From assembly GCA_046349855.1 (NCBI GenBank), contig JAXMBM010000012.1:62001-126000 (forward strand): a stretch of 64,000 bases of DNA. The letters run 5' to 3'. Shown here one piece after another: positions 8,904 through 17,887 of the stretch. Numbering within the stretch: position 1 is the first letter of the stretch; each line of letters starts with the position of its first letter. The notes below the pieces were generated by a model. The model saw only the letters and a list, made by a program, of their open reading frames with translations, was not told the origin of the DNA and ran no database searches. The DNA is from CAIXSC01 sp046349855 (GTDB lineage: Bacteria > Planctomycetota > Planctomycetia > Pirellulales > Pirellulaceae). A program made the position numbers and the translations under genes.

Positions 8904-9203
8904 GGTGATCGCTCGTCGCCGCTGCCGAACCGGCACGGGACCAGGTTCGGCCGGGCACCTCCCGCCCGTACGACGCCGCAGCGCGGATATCGTTGTCACG
9001 TCGCGCATCCAGTATATCGGCACGTCGACAGAAACCCGATTCCTGCCGGCGCGGCGGCTCCGGAAACCGTCCGGGGCCCGTTCTCGCTTTCCGGGGGTGG
9101 GGCCGGATATTTTTTGTCCGCAGCTTGGGAACTTCTTGCCAAGCGCTGGCGTCGAAGCGGCGGATTCTGCGCTATCACTCATCGATCGACGAAGGGGAAT
9201 CGT

Positions 9204-10646
9204 ATGCGAGGGCTCTCCCGCCGGCGCACCAGCGTCGCCGCCGTTCCGCGAATCATCTTCCTTGTGGTGGCGGTTGGGGCGATTGTGCCGGGAACCGCCT
9301 GGGGTCTGATCATCGGGGGAACGGGAAACACTCCTCTCCGACGCCCCGACTGGCCCGCCGGAGCGGCGGCGGTCTTTGACACGCAGGCGCGTGTCGCCTA
9401 CTGGGAAGGGCCGCCCTTCGGCGGCGGACACTGGCATGCCGAATGTCGCGGAAACGCGGCGGCGCTCAGCGTCGTGCTGGCCGATTTCGCGAAGCTCGAA
9501 GTGCCGAACCGACGCATCGTGCTCCACGACGGAGTTGGCAAGAGTTTCTGGCTCAGCATCGCGGAGCCGGGCCAGAAGCCCGTGGATGCGCGGATCGACT
9601 GGGCGTTTCACGTCTGGGTGCCGCAGAACTGGAAAAGGCTGCAGGGCTTCCCGCCCGATGTGCGCGGACCCGATCTGGGGCCCGTGGAACAGGGGCCGCC
9701 AGCGCAGCTCGACGTCTACACGGGTGGTAACGTGAAGTGGGAAGACGTCCAGGTTCCCGCAGGAGTGATTGTCGAAGACCAGCGTCTGGCAGCACGTGGG
9801 TTCTCGGTCGACGATGGGGTGGTCTTGGAAGGGCAGCTGCTGAGCAGCGTGACGAAAAGGCCACTGGCCGGCCGCGTCGTGCTGGAACGCCTGGAGCCCG
9901 GCGACGATGGCCGGCTGAGTTCCAAGGTCGTGGCCGAAGCGCAGGCGGCCGCCGAAGGTCGATGGGTCCTGACCAAGGTTCCTCCCGGCCCGCACCGGCT
10001 GGTCGCCGAAGCAGAGGGACAGGCTCGGCGCGTGGTGGGGCACGTTGCGCCGACCGATCAGCCGAGTTGGACAAGTTTCCCCTGTCTGCTGGCGCCGGTC
10101 GCGCAGGTGACGGGGCAGGTGGTGGACGAAGCAGGCAAGCCGCTGACGAAGGTGAACGTGCAGCTGGCCGACATCACAGCGGGCCCGGACGGTCGCTATG
10201 AGCTGCCCGTCACGCCAGCGGTGACGACCGATGACGAGGGGCGCTTCCGGATTGAGGGAGTGCCTCAGGGGAGCGCACGGATCTGGGTCCACAAGTCGGG
10301 CTACTGCCGTCCCGGGTTGGGGCTGACCGTGAAAACGCCCGCCGCCGACGTCGCGGTGACGATGCAGCCGGCGGCGCAGGTCAAAGTGAGAGTGAGCTTC
10401 GGCGCCACCCCGCCGCCTCCCGGCTACGTCGTGAAGATGACGCCGGAAGAAGGGGAGGCGCCCGGGCGGTGGAGCGGATCGGGGAACATCGACGTGAACC
10501 GCGAAATCTCGTTTTCCAATGTGCCTCCGGGGCGTTATGTCCTGCGCGGCCGGCCGAATCCGGGTGGCGCGGACGACGAGACCGCGCCGCGGGCCGTCGA
10601 TCTGCTCGGCGGCAAGTCACACGAGATCGAACTCCAGGCGAAGTGA
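9204..10646 (+). CDS. Secreted protein with carboxypeptidase-regulatory-like (beta-sandwich) domains
   Basis: A 480-residue exported protein. The ATG at 9204 is chosen because AAGGGGA lies just upstream and a signal peptide follows directly (RRRTSVAAVPRIIFLVVAV...GTAWG). The N-terminal third (GGTGNTPLRRPDWPAG, VAYWEGPPFGGGHWHAEC, FHVWVPQNW) is a planctomycete secreted region of unknown role. Residues about 200-480 contain at least three repeats of the carboxypeptidase-regulatory/CNA-B-like type, seen as VLEGQLLSSVTKRPLAGRVV, VTGQVVDEAGKPLTKVNVQLA and DDEGRFRIEGVPQGSARIWV. These are surface or periplasmic beta-sandwich modules with no catalytic residues. It is probably a cell-surface structural or binding protein. 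Confidence 0.75.
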   Translation: MRGLSRRRTSVAAVPRIIFLVVAVGAIVPGTAWGLIIGGTGNTPLRRPDWPAGAAAVFDTQARVAYWEGPPFGGGHWHAECRGNAAALSVVLADFAKLEVPNRRIVLHDGVGKSFWLSIAEPGQKPVDARIDWAFHVWVPQNWKRLQGFPPDVRGPDLGPVEQGPPAQLDVYTGGNVKWEDVQVPAGVIVEDQRLAARGFSVDDGVVLEGQLLSSVTKRPLAGRVVLERLEPGDDGRLSSKVVAEAQAAAEGRWVLTKVPPGPHRLVAEAEGQARRVVGHVAPTDQPSWTSFPCLLAPVAQVTGQVVDEAGKPLTKVNVQLADITAGPDGRYELPVTPAVTTDDEGRFRIEGVPQGSARIWVHKSGYCRPGLGLTVKTPAADVAVTMQPAAQVKVRVSFGATPPPPGYVVKMTPEEGEAPGRWSGSGNIDVNREISFSNVPPGRYVLRGRPNPGGADDETAPRAVDLLGGKSHEIELQAK

Positions 10647-10764
10647 GTCGCCGGCGTAGAAGATCTATTCCCGCCAGTCGGGAGCCAGGTTAGGCAGCAA
10701 CATGAGTTGCGTCATGCGGGCCGTGGTGACGTGGCCGACACGGATCAACTCGCGGAGCGGAGCA

Positions 10765-12120
10765 TCACGGCTTGTCCCTGGCCTGACCTTGGGCGGACTC
10801 ATCGTAGAACCAGGACTTGTCGATCACAGCGACTCGGAGGTCAATCACATCCTGCATCGCCCCATTGGGGAGGTATTCGCAGGTCCAGTAGTTGATGATC
10901 GCGCGACCGGCGCGCGTGAAGCGGCAGCCCGGGTTTGAAAACGCTCGTGTGGGGTCGGTCTCGATATCGCGTACCCGCTGCCAGGTTCTTCCCTGGTCGT
11001 GGGAAACAGCTGCGGTCAGCGGGCTGCGTTTACCGAAGTGCGAACGGAACTTGGGATCGAACGAGTTGTTCCAGATCATCAGCAGATCGTTCGTGCCGGG
11101 AATCCGGGTGAGTTCGGGGCACGACTCCGGTGCGGTCAGGGAGCTGGCAAAAGCGAGGCTCCAGGTGACGCCGTCGTCTTTGGATTCCGAGAAGTACAGC
11201 TTCCCCAGCTGATTGCGCATCACCATCAGCACGCGACCGTCGGCCGTCTGTTCGACATGGGGCTCCATGGCCCCGCGCATGGGCAGCTCCACGCGCGACT
11301 TGGACACCTGCCAGGTCCGTCCATCATCGTCGCTGTATAGCGTCGTCGCCGCATACGGGCCGGTTTCTGCCGGCTTTCCGGGCACGGGCGGGTTGGCCGG
11401 CAGCAGCAGACGTCCCGATGCCAGTCGTTTCACCGTGGCATTGCACAAGGCCAAATCCCGCTGCGCGACGAATTCCGCGTAAGGGGAAAACGTCGCTCCC
11501 TCGTCCGTCGATTTCCACACATGGTTGGTCAGCAAGCCGGGGCGATGCTGTCGCATGAACAGGAGGAGAATTCCGCCATCCTGCGCGCGAATCAGGTTGG
11601 GAGAATACACGTTCAGATCGCCCTTCCGCGTTTCCGTGATGACTCGCTGCCGCCCCCACGTAAGACCGCCATCGGACGATTCATGGGACACGAACCGAGT
11701 GGCCGCGAAGTCGCTGCCGTCGCCGCCGAACTCCATGGAAACCAGCAGCAGGCGCCCATCCTTCAGTTCAATCACATCCCCTTCACTCTTGCGCGGCAGC
11801 TCCGGGGTACTCTTGCTCACCGTTACGATCGTGCGGGCGCTCGCGCCGCGATCCGCCGGGGCAGTTGCGTCCGGTTGCGGATTCCCGCCGTTCGAGACCG
11901 CGACCAGCGAATGGGTCTTCGCCCCTCTCCCGCGGCTGATCCATACCGCCGTGTCGGCGTTGGGAGAATACGGTCGAGCTCCGGCGTTCGGGTCAACTCG
12001 TCGCGCGAGGAACTCGGCCGCACGACTCAGACTGCCGCTGTCACAAAGCCACACGGCCATCCCTGCCAGGCAACCCGCTGCGCACGCTTGTCGAATCGAG
12101 GGCCACAGTTTCACGATCAC
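10765..12120 (-). CDS. Exported sialidase / BNR-repeat protein
   Basis: A 451-residue secreted six-bladed propeller of the sialidase (BNR) superfamily. The N-terminus is a signal peptide (AAGCLAGMAVWL...RAAEF). Asp-box repeats are clear: SSDGGLTW, STDEGATF, SDDDGRTW, SKDDGVTW and SHDQGRTW. Sialidase-like arginine and acidic positions are plausible (VMRNQLG, PESCPELTRI) but the glycosidic substrate cannot be read from sequence. It starts 29 bases after the DUF1501 stop on the same strand, so the two probably form an operon. That suggests a joint role outside the cytoplasm, possibly polysaccharide turnover. Confidence 0.85.
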   Translation of the reverse strand: MIVKLWPSIRQACAAGCLAGMAVWLCDSGSLSRAAEFLARRVDPNAGARPYSPNADTAVWISRGRGAKTHSLVAVSNGGNPQPDATAPADRGASARTIVTVSKSTPELPRKSEGDVIELKDGRLLLVSMEFGGDGSDFAATRFVSHESSDGGLTWGRQRVITETRKGDLNVYSPNLIRAQDGGILLLFMRQHRPGLLTNHVWKSTDEGATFSPYAEFVAQRDLALCNATVKRLASGRLLLPANPPVPGKPAETGPYAATTLYSDDDGRTWQVSKSRVELPMRGAMEPHVEQTADGRVLMVMRNQLGKLYFSESKDDGVTWSLAFASSLTAPESCPELTRIPGTNDLLMIWNNSFDPKFRSHFGKRSPLTAAVSHDQGRTWQRVRDIETDPTRAFSNPGCRFTRAGRAIINYWTCEYLPNGAMQDVIDLRVAVIDKSWFYDESAQGQARDKP

Positions 12121-12149
12121 TCCTGACAGAACAAGGATGCCGGACGTCG

Positions 12150-13607
12150 TTACGTGAGGCCCGGGATCGGTTGGCCACCGTGCGCGATCGGCAGCGGACG
12201 ACCGGTGCGGTCCGGGACCGTCGTCTGGGGGGCGAATCCCAGCTGTTGATAGATGGTGGCCACGATGTCGGCGGGCGAGACGGGATCCGACTTCGGATAG
12301 GCCGCGGTGGCATCGGATTCACCGTACACCGCCCCGGGTGTGATTCCGCCGCCGAACATCAGACAGAATCCGCATTGCGGCCAGTGATCCCGGCCGGCTT
12401 TCGCGTTGATCTTGGGCGAGCGACCCATTTCGCCCATGACGTAGATGAGCGTCGAGTCGAGCAGTCCACGCTGCTCCAGATCCTCGACCAGCGCCGGCAG
12501 CAGGGTATCAAGCACCGGCAGGTTGTGTTCCTTGAGCATCGCGAAGTTGTTCTCGTGCATATCATAGGTGAACGAACCGTTGGGCAGGAAGTTCTCCGCG
12601 TGCACGCTGATGAATGGCACACCCGCCTCAACCAGCCGGCGGGCGACGAGCATGCTGTTGCCGAATAGCGAGGGACCATATTTCAGCCGCAACTCGGCCG
12701 GTTCGCGCGACAGATCAAAGGCGCTGCGGATCTTGCCCGCGCTGAGCAGACGAAACGCCATGTCCTTCAACTTGTCGAGCCGCTGCAGCGACCTGGAGGT
12801 AGAGGCGCGGGCAAACTGTCGGTCCAGTTCCGCCAGCAAGTCGCGCTGCTGGTGAAGCCGGTCGACGGTCAGGCCGGGGACGGCTGCGGCGCCTGGCAGC
12901 TGCGGCTCGCCCAGCGCGATGGCGGTACCGTAATAGGGACGATCGGGCTTGCGGTCGAACGTCGGTTGGCACAGGCTGAACAGCGGATCGTACCGGCTCC
13001 CCAGAAAACCGCCGTAGGGACCGGGCCGCCGGATCCCGGGATACATGCTGCTTTCCCCCCAGCCGGGATAGCACGGCAGGCAGACAGCGCCCGGCAGGTC
13101 GTCGGGCCCGAGACCGAAGTACTGGCAGACGGCGCCGATGTCCGGCGGGTCGTTCGGATCAGGTCTCAGCGCGGCCTGGTTGCCGAGGCTCCACCCCGTC
13201 ATGATGTTGAGCGGGTTATGCGCGTTGTAGCCATGCGTGACGGTGCGGATCAGCGCCCCTTTGTGCATCAGCCTGGCAGTCTGCGGCAGGTGCTCGCAGA
13301 TCCGCAGCCCGGGCAGGGAGGTCTGGATCGCCGTGAATTCGCCCCGCACTTCGGCCGGCGCTGCGGGCTTCATGTCGAACATGTCCAACTGACTGGGACC
13401 GCCCAGCAGGTTGAACAGAATCACCGATTTCGCTCGACCCGAAGGCGGACCTGGTCGTCCGGCATCCGCTGCGACCGCCCGCACTGCAGCCACACCATTT
13501 GACCCCAGCCCCAGCAACCCCAGCGCTCCGGCCTGCAGCGCCCCGGCCTGCAGCGCCCTGCGCCGCGTCAGCCGAGAGGGCACGACATGATTGGGCACGC
13601 GGGCCAT
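12150..13607 (-). CDS. DUF1501 protein (Tat-exported, alkaline-phosphatase-like fold)
   Basis: A 485-residue planctomycete DUF1501 protein. The start at 13607 (MARVPNHVVPSRLTRRRALQ) puts a twin-arginine signal at the N-terminus and has GAGGA upstream. Hallmarks are SVILFNLLGGPSQLDMFDMKP, HGYNAHNPLNIMTG, DLPGAVCLPCYPGWGESS, YVMGEMGRSPKIN, GRDHWPQCGFCLMFGGGI and GEPVSPADIVATIYQ-like sequence near the end. The fold is related to sulfatases and phosphatases. The role of the family is unproven. DUF1501 genes usually follow a DUF1549/1553 cytochrome gene, but here the partner is a sialidase and the cytochrome gene lies 37 kb away. The Tat hydrophobic core contains a tandem 15-bp duplication (LQAGA twice, 13521-13550). 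Confidence 0.9.
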   Translation of the reverse strand: MARVPNHVVPSRLTRRRALQAGALQAGALGLLGLGSNGVAAVRAVAADAGRPGPPSGRAKSVILFNLLGGPSQLDMFDMKPAAPAEVRGEFTAIQTSLPGLRICEHLPQTARLMHKGALIRTVTHGYNAHNPLNIMTGWSLGNQAALRPDPNDPPDIGAVCQYFGLGPDDLPGAVCLPCYPGWGESSMYPGIRRPGPYGGFLGSRYDPLFSLCQPTFDRKPDRPYYGTAIALGEPQLPGAAAVPGLTVDRLHQQRDLLAELDRQFARASTSRSLQRLDKLKDMAFRLLSAGKIRSAFDLSREPAELRLKYGPSLFGNSMLVARRLVEAGVPFISVHAENFLPNGSFTYDMHENNFAMLKEHNLPVLDTLLPALVEDLEQRGLLDSTLIYVMGEMGRSPKINAKAGRDHWPQCGFCLMFGGGITPGAVYGESDATAAYPKSDPVSPADIVATIYQQLGFAPQTTVPDRTGRPLPIAHGGQPIPGLT

Positions 13608-13865
13608 GATCGAATCCTCGAGGGCCGGCAAATCCTGCCAAGGCAGCGGCTGCCAGCGAGGAAACGACCTTCGTTCCACGAGCGCGCGTCGCTGACCACA
13701 CCACCGTCGCTCGACATAGTCTATCGTGATTTCCGCGACTCGAAATAGCGTTTCCCGCACACTTTTGTACCGTACCGTAACCTACCCGCCCGCGCTGGCC
13801 CGATCGACTCCGCTTCTCAGGCCCTACGTTGGTACGGCTTTCACCGGTAGTCCGGGTCGATTGAT

Positions 13866-14765
13866 TCAGCGCACAAACCAGCGAATGGGACACTGAAAGA
13901 CCCGATCGGAGAATCTGAGTGTGTACGGGTCACAGCGGCGATAGACCACGTGGCCGTCGCTGCGCAGCAGCAGCCAGCCAAAGTCCCAGTTGCGACTCGC
14001 GTACCGCAACGGCTTGCTCGGACGAACTCGCACCAGCGGATGCGATCCGATCAGGAACAGTCGCCGCTCCGTGTAGTAATAAGCCGAACCGCCCTGGACG
14101 AACACTTCGTGCTCCAGCGTGTGGTTCGAGGCATCTGCCAAATCATCGCACAGATTGCGGATTCCCAGCTTGATCGCGCAGCCCGCTGCAAAGGCCGCGA
14201 CCAGTTCGTCGAGTGAGCCGGAGATCACCGTGCCGTCCGCTGAGTGCCTCAGCACCTCGCGCCACGAGTCGAGCACGCAGTAGCGATAGCGGTCGAAGTC
14301 ATAGACAAAGTTCTGGCTGGGGGCGTTCGTCTCCGCATCCCAACTGTCGACCACGTGGTACTTGGACATGTTTCGCGGTCCCGGTGTCGCCGCGGGTCCG
14401 ACCTGCCCGTTCGCGGGACCGCCGTCGAGATACGGTCGGGCGATCGCCTGCGTGCCGTCCTGGTTGTACAGGAACAGGGACAGGGAAGGCCGCGGGCCGA
14501 ACCCCACCGGCAATTCGATCGGCTGCCGCAGGCTCATGATCCCGGCGACCCACGTCTGATCGATGCAATAGGTGATGCCGAACTCGGCGACCTCGAGGAT
14601 CCGTTCGCTGCAAGGGGAGGCAACGTCGATGTGTTCGTTGTGCAGGAACTCGGTGGAGATTCTCAGATCAGCTGCGCGGCTGATTCTGTCCACCAGTTCC
14701 GCTGTGCTTCCGGCGACAACCTGCCGCCGGGCATCCAACTCCAAAGCGCAGCGCCACGTCGTCAT
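13866..14765 (-). CDS. Conserved-looking protein of unknown function
   Basis: The gene is read as 299 residues from the ATG at 14765, which has GGGAGTGCGAGG just upstream. The longer open frame above it has low-complexity sequence without coding character. The protein is soluble, with no signal peptide or membrane segment. Recognisable features are two similar segments (VVAGSTAELVDRISRAAD near the N-terminus and VISGSLDELVAAFAAGC in the middle), which suggests an internal duplication. Aromatic-rich stretches follow (YDFDRYRYCVLDSWREVL, YYYTERRLFLIGSHPLV, NWDFGWLLLRSDG). I do not recognise the family. It is transcribed divergently from the beta-helix pseudogene. Confidence 0.65.
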   Translation of the reverse strand: MTTWRCALELDARRQVVAGSTAELVDRISRAADLRISTEFLHNEHIDVASPCSERILEVAEFGITYCIDQTWVAGIMSLRQPIELPVGFGPRPSLSLFLYNQDGTQAIARPYLDGGPANGQVGPAATPGPRNMSKYHVVDSWDAETNAPSQNFVYDFDRYRYCVLDSWREVLRHSADGTVISGSLDELVAAFAAGCAIKLGIRNLCDDLADASNHTLEHEVFVQGGSAYYYTERRLFLIGSHPLVRVRPSKPLRYASRNWDFGWLLLRSDGHVVYRRCDPYTLRFSDRVFQCPIRWFVR

Positions 14766-14928
14766 CCTCGCACTCCCACTTCGTGTCTCCGGGCGGCTGG
14801 CCAGGCCACGGGTAGCGCAGCAGAATTCCTGGTCACCGCGCTGGCAGGCCGTTTCGTATACTACTCGCTCCACTCGGTCAAAGCAGTCTCCGAGAATTCG
14901 CGCGACGTCCCCCATCAACGCGCGGCCG

Positions 14929-15260
14929 ATGCCACCCGCCCCCCGCCCTTGCCAATTCGCACCCTCGATCCTCATCGTCGTCATCTGCGCCGTCTGGGGC
15001 ACTGCCCTCCGAGCGGAGCAACGGAGGCTGGTCGTGGCCCAACTACACCCGGCAGCCAGCGACGACCATCCGGGAACTTCCGAGTAGCCTTTCCGCACGA
15101 TTGCGCGCGCCTCGCGCGCGGCCCAACCGGGAGATCTGATCCGCATCAAAGACGGAGTCTACCGCGAGTTGGTTGTGGTCGAATCACGGGGTCCAAAGAG
15201 CGGCCGATCGTGTTTGCCGCGGCGCCCGGCGCACGGTTGGTCGTGATCGGTTCGGACGTC
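14929..15260 (+). pseudogene. N-terminus of a secreted right-handed beta-helix protein, broken
   Basis: The ATG at 14929 opens a signal peptide (FAPSILIVVICAVWGTALRAE) and then SDDHPGTSE, an amber codon (15085-15087), and in the same frame PFRTIARASRAAQPGDLIRI followed by KDGVYRELVVV. A shift then leads to SKERPIVFAAAPGARLVVIG. That order (DDxPGT, PFxTIxxA, AxPGDxIxIxxGxYRE, KPIxFxAAPGAxVxIxG) is the standard start of pectate-lyase-like or polysaccharide-binding beta-helix proteins. The sequence turns into a DNA methyltransferase near 15261, so the gene lost its body to a rearrangement. Confidence 0.65.
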
Positions 15261-15773
15261 TTCACCGATTGCTGTGCGGTGACAGCAGCAAGCCCGCGGA
15301 CGTCGATCGTTTGCTCGGTGACGCGACGATCCATCTGGTGAACACCGACCCTCCGTACAACGTGAAGGTCGAGCCGCGTTCGAACAACGCGATCGCGGCC
15401 GGCCTGTCGTCGTTCGCCGGTACGACGCATCACCAGGGGCTCGACTTCGGGCGACATCCTGGCAAATCGAAGCCGACGCAAAAGAAGCTGCGAGCGACGG
15501 ACCGGCCGCTCGCCAACGACTTCGTCAGCGATGAAGAGTTCGACCAGCTGCTCGACACGTGGTTCGGCAACATGGCTCGCGTGCACGAACCGGGGCGCGG
15601 ATTCTACATCTGGGGCGGCTACGCGAACTGCGCGAACTACCCGCCGGTGCTCAAGAAGTGCGAGCTGTACTTCTCCCAGGCGATCATCTGGGTCAAAGAG
15701 CATCCGGTCCTCACCCGGAAGGACAGGATGGGTACCCTCGGCGGTACGGAATCGGCGCTGGAGATCGTTCATC
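15261..15773 (+). pseudogene. Fragment of a DNA methyltransferase (DPPY type)
   Basis: The frame reads HRLLCGDSSKPADVDRLL, then TDPPYNVKVEPRSNNA, ANDFVSDEEFDQLLDTWFGN, GRGFYIWGGYANCANYPPVL and FSQAIIWVKEHPVLTRKD. This is the catalytic half of adenine/N4-cytosine DNA methyltransferases of the phage and ParB-linked type, with motif IV DPPY intact. It begins inside a beta-helix gene and ends abruptly after TRKD, before the usual motif I region. There is no start codon of its own. It is a rearranged fragment. Confidence 0.7.
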
Positions 15774-15785
15774 CGGGCGGTTGTA

Positions 15786-16949
15786 CTATCCCAGCAGACC
15801 GCGCTTCCGCAGCGAACTCTTCAAATGATTGAGCGTCGGGTGCTTCTTCGCCAAGTCTGCGGCCTGCCGGCGCGTGATCTCGGCCCCTTCTTCGCCGCCG
15901 ACGGCCTCGCGAAGATCACAGAGGATTTCCGCGGCCGCCTTGTAGTTGTGCGTTCCTCCGGCAGCGACGAGGCGTTCCGACTCGCGCAGCCACTTGCCCC
16001 GATCCTTGAGCATTTCCTGCATTCGGTCGGCACGTTTGCGATCAGCCATTTCCGCCTCTCGTTGGGCCTTTGCCTGCTCCTTGCGCACTTGCTTCGCGTT
16101 TTCCTCGTCTCGCAGGGCCGCTGCTGTCTGCAATAGTTCGCCGAGGGTCCGTTGCTTGTCGTTCGTCGGCCAACCGCCGGGAGATTGCGAATCGCATATC
16201 GCGGCGAGCAAGCGGACCTTTTCGCGCGCCGTGTCGCCGATCAAAAACCGCAGCAGCATGTCTTTCGCTGGCTGCTCGCCCAGGGCGTTGACCCAGCGGG
16301 CGGCATGCTGCTGAAATTCATGCATCGGAGCGGCCTTCACGCCCTGCCCGGCAGCGACGAGCAAGAGCGGATCGAGCCCAAAGAACGCTAATATCTCACT
16401 TCCGTAAGTTGCCGTTTCGGCAATGCCATGCGGCACGGGCGGCTCGATCATCGCCGCGGGATCGTTGTAGTCGTCGTCCGCCGCGCACAACCAAAGCAAG
16501 TACAGGGCCCGCAAGTCGCCAATCATCAAACGCCCGCGAACCGCGATCAGTGCGTCGAGAAGCGGCTGCTTTTCCTGCACCGCGTCAAAGTTGCCCGTTT
16601 CGTGAAACGGATGAAGTGACAGGATTCCGCCGCTTCCCTCGGCATCACTTTTCCATTCGAGATGCTGGCCGTCCACATACTTCGACCAGACGCTTTCGGC
16701 CATGGGCATGCCGCCCGGCAAACGCAGTTTGATTTCGCGGCTACCGTAGCTCGTGTATTGCAGATAAACGTCGTAGCCCTTGCGGAGCAAGCCATGGACG
16801 TCGCCGCGGAACGAGCTGTAATGGTATTCTGACGACAGCGACCATCGTGACACTTCGGCGCGTGTGGACTGCCTGCGTGCGAACTCCAGTTGCTCGTCAT
16901 TGAGCGGTCCATCAACCGCCTGAAAGGCCACGTATTGATATTCGCTCAC
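15786..16949 (-). CDS. Conserved protein of the 'MSEYQYV' type, partner of the gene upstream
   Basis: A 387-residue cytoplasmic protein beginning MSEYQYVAFQAVDGPLNDEQ, an N-terminus I recognise from a widespread uncharacterised bacterial family that is usually encoded next to a SWIM-zinc-finger or related gene. Residues 20-110 carry the EYHYSSFRGDVHGLLRKGYD region. A long charged helix occupies about 280-330 (EENAKQVRKEQAKAQREAEMA). The start is GTG, overlapping the stop of the upstream gene as GTGA, so translation is probably coupled. The function is unknown. It ends facing the methyltransferase fragment. Confidence 0.75.
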   Translation of the reverse strand: MSEYQYVAFQAVDGPLNDEQLEFARRQSTRAEVSRWSLSSEYHYSSFRGDVHGLLRKGYDVYLQYTSYGSREIKLRLPGGMPMAESVWSKYVDGQHLEWKSDAEGSGGILSLHPFHETGNFDAVQEKQPLLDALIAVRGRLMIGDLRALYLLWLCAADDDYNDPAAMIEPPVPHGIAETATYGSEILAFFGLDPLLLVAAGQGVKAAPMHEFQQHAARWVNALGEQPAKDMLLRFLIGDTAREKVRLLAAICDSQSPGGWPTNDKQRTLGELLQTAAALRDEENAKQVRKEQAKAQREAEMADRKRADRMQEMLKDRGKWLRESERLVAAGGTHNYKAAAEILCDLREAVGGEEGAEITRRQAADLAKKHPTLNHLKSSLRKRGLLG

Positions 16950-17494
16950 GACTTGCCCCGTAGCTTGGCCAGTTCCTGCTCACAAATAAACCCAACACGG
17001 TCAGCTCTTTGCATTTCGGCAGCCCATTTTACAGCCTCTTGACCACCTGCCTTCTGGACGGCACGAATCACCGGATTCAGACACTGACTAATCTCGTCGG
17101 CCATCAATCCTTCGTCGCTGCATTCTACTTGATAGCTGCCTTCTTTCATCAGCTTGAGTGCCAGCGACTTCGCATCCGCAAGATGGCCCAGCTCGACCAG
17201 CCGAGAGAGCCCCTTCTGGACGTCGTCATAAGCCTATGAATCGACGTCGAAGTTTTGGTTCATCATCCGTTCATCAAAATCGGTCGCACTACTGATGGCG
17301 GACGACACGTCGGCGATGAGCAGATCCGCGGGCTTTTCGATCGGCAACCGGTCTTCCAATTCGCGCAAGACAATCGCGTGTCCCTTGACGATTCCCAAGA
17401 TCAGCGCGACCAACTCCTCCTTGGTCTGCTTGTGCAGCTCTTTTTCGATCAGCGGAAACCGGTCGGCTTTTGAACGCTTGCGAGGTTCCTTCAT
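16946..17494 (-). pseudogene. Upstream partner gene interrupted by a single amber codon
   Basis: From the ATG at 17494 (with GAAGAAGGGA upstream) the frame reads MKEPRKRSKADRFPLIEKEL, continues to NFDVDS, hits TAG at 17234-17236, and then runs on in the same frame: AYDDVQKGLSRLVELGHLAD, GSYQVECSDEGLMADEISQC, ending at 16946. Both halves match one protein type (helical, about 180 residues), and the reading frame is kept across the stop. A single change such as GAG to TAG explains it. The gene overlaps the next one by four bases. Either it is a fresh nonsense allele or the stop is a sequence error. Confidence 0.65.
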
Positions 17495-17652
17495 TCCCTT
17501 CTTCACCACGTGGGCAGTCCTTTCTTCAGGTCCTTCTGTGTTTACTGTGGGTCGTCCGAGAAAGAGATGCATAGGGTGCGGCTGGCGCCGCGCTTAACCA
17601 CACCGCGGCGACGACCCGGACTACCCTCGGACAGAGCCTGACTTTACCGCCG

Positions 17653-17789
17653 AACCCACACGAGACCCGGATGGACCAAATGTGTACGAGACAGGAATCA
17701 AGGTTGGCGACATTGAAATGGCAAAGTTGAAACTCACGCCCGCCAGATTCCACGGCGACTGGAACGACACGATCACGCCGCGCACGTAA
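17653..17789 (+). pseudogene. C-terminal fragment of an ISAzo13-type (Rhodopirellula) transposase
   Basis: The frame reads YETGIKVGDIEMAKLKLTPA and then RFHGDWNDTITPRT before TAA at 17787. This is the very characteristic C-terminus of ISAzo13 / 'Rhodopirellula transposase' DDE proteins (YPTGIKVxDxxMxxLxLxxHxFHGxWNYTIxPR). Nothing of the catalytic domain is left. The area from 17495 to 17887 contains no other gene. Confidence 0.6.
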
Positions 17790-17887
17790 ATTTGCTCAAG
17801 TTATTTCTGCGCGACTCCTAAGCCCAGATCCCGGCTCTCTCTTGCGCGATCCCGCCGCCGGTCCAGCTCTGGGAGTCCACTTCCGGC

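Noticed and set aside
8658..10292. 544-codon minus-strand frame as one protein
   Set aside because: Most of it is antisense to the signal-peptide protein at 9204-10646. Only the last 81 codons have any independent coding look.
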